Assembly: GCA_037142515.1 (NCBI GenBank)
Contig: JBAXAM010000049.1
Location: 1-6,533, forward strand
Reading direction: 5' to 3'
Length of the DNA: 6,533 bases
DNA from: JBAXAM01 sp037142515
Lineage (GTDB): Bacteria > Pseudomonadota > Gammaproteobacteria > UBA9339
The translations under genes were made by a program, and so were the position numbers. The notes under the pieces are model-generated. The model saw nothing but the letters and a program-made list of their open reading frames with translations, did not search any database and was not told the DNA's origin. Positions 5,886 to 6,533 of this stretch are shown here, piece after piece (positions within the stretch are counted from its first letter, which is position 1; each line of letters begins with the position of its first letter).

Positions 5886-6533
5886 TTATTTTGTTATTAC
5901 CGCATAGTAAAATCCATCGCCGCCATTTGTAGTAGGAAAAAGCTGACGATCATGCACAACTTTCGCTTCATTATATTGCTGCATGAAATTTTTGACTACT
6001 AAAAAATTCTCTTCCGGCAAAATCGAGCAAGTTGCATAAACCAACAATCCATCATCAGCTAATAATGGCCATAATGCTTTTAATAATTCAAGCTGGCGTG
6101 AGGCATTATTTGCAATGTCTTGTGGCTTACGCAAGATTTTAATATCAGGGTGGCGCCTGATTACGCCAGTGCCTGAGCATGGAGCATCAAGCAAAATACG
6201 ATCGAATTTTTTACCATCCCACCAGTTTTGTGGTTTGCTAGCATCACCACAAACAAATTTAGCTGATAATTGGAGGCGGTTTAAATTAGCTTCAACCATT
6301 TTTAGGCGTGCGTCTTCAATATCAACCGCTATTAATTCTTGCAGGTTTGGTTCTGCTTCTAGGATGTGCGCAGTTTTGCCGCCTGGAGCCGCACAAGCAT
6401 CAAGTACTCGTAGTTTGGGCTTTAATTCTAGTAAATTAGCAGCATATTGGGCGGCTATATCCTGTACTGAAACAAATCCATTGATAAAGCAACTTTTTTT
6501 CTGTAAATATGTTTAAACTTCTAGCCCTTTTAA
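5886..6533 (-). pseudogene. rsmB: 16S rRNA m5C967 methyltransferase RsmB, catalytic domain, with in-frame stop (N-terminal part outside window)
   Basis: RsmB methylates C967 of 16S rRNA using SAM. Reading leftward, the frame runs from GFVSVQD (about 6480-6460) through SAM motif I, DACAAPGGKT (6401-6372), the acidic AVDIED, DAPCSGTGVIRRHPDI (motif IV Cys) and YATCSILPEEN (catalytic Cys), ending GDGFYYAVI as in E. coli RsmB. The methyltransferase domain is complete. However, TAA at 6515-6513 breaks this frame 11 codons upstream of GFVSVQD. The first ATG after it (6299) lies beyond SAM motif I and would not give an active enzyme. On either side of the stop the frame can be aligned to E. coli RsmB without a gap (LE...F..G.V), which favours a nonsense change. 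A run of seven A on the coding strand (6500-6494) makes a frameshift or sequencing error the alternative. The NusB-like N-terminal domain is not in the window. Confidence 0.65.

Noticed and set aside
6115..6516. 133-aa plus-strand open frame opposite rsmB
   Set aside because: It lies antisense to the clearly conserved RsmB methyltransferase frame, has no recognisable domain, and its composition is what the complement of that gene would give.

Overview
The window is an AT-rich, gene-dense stretch of a gammaproteobacterial chromosome. AlaRS, CsrA, RuvX and RsmB fragments all read as close relatives of their gammaproteobacterial versions. The order alaS - csrA - tRNA-Ser(GCU) matches the E. coli order alaS-csrA-serV, recalled from general knowledge. 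The low G+C, many Phe-TTT codons, tight packing and a probably broken rsmB would fit a host-associated lineage such as the Legionellales. That placement is inference and was not tested.

Layout, left to right. (1) Bases 1-1320, + strand: the C-terminal half of alaS (editing domain, zinc site, C-Ala domain), cut by the left edge. (2) Bases 1321-1781: a 162-base leader with a candidate promoter and several GGA motifs, then csrA (79 aa, with an extra acidic tail), closed by a clear intrinsic terminator. (3) Bases 1795-3878: a candidate promoter followed by four consecutive predicted lipoprotein genes on the + strand. They are a SlyB-like glycine-zipper protein (156 aa), a mini-lipoprotein (69 aa), and two uncharacterised lipoproteins of 223 and 220 aa. 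They are spaced by 5 bases, then joined by two ATGA stop/start overlaps, so they look like one translationally coupled operon. (4) Bases 3959-4048: tRNA-Ser(GCU) with encoded CCA. (5) Bases 4071-5459: a MATE-family multidrug/cation antiporter starting with GTG only 22 bases after the tRNA. (6) Bases 5456-6533, - strand: ruvX, overlapping the MATE gene tail-to-tail by 4 bases, preceded by the rsmB methyltransferase domain, whose frame is stopped by a TAA near the right edge.

How they work together: alaS, csrA, the tRNA, ruvX and rsmB are translation and RNA-maturation housekeeping genes. The lipoprotein operon sits between csrA and the tRNA that follows csrA directly in other gammaproteobacteria, so it looks like an envelope cassette added at a conserved junction. 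It is the least explained part of the window. The two long lipoproteins look like diverged copies of one fold, and the mini-lipoprotein shares a short motif with the last one. Together they suggest an uncharacterised outer-membrane lipoprotein assembly.
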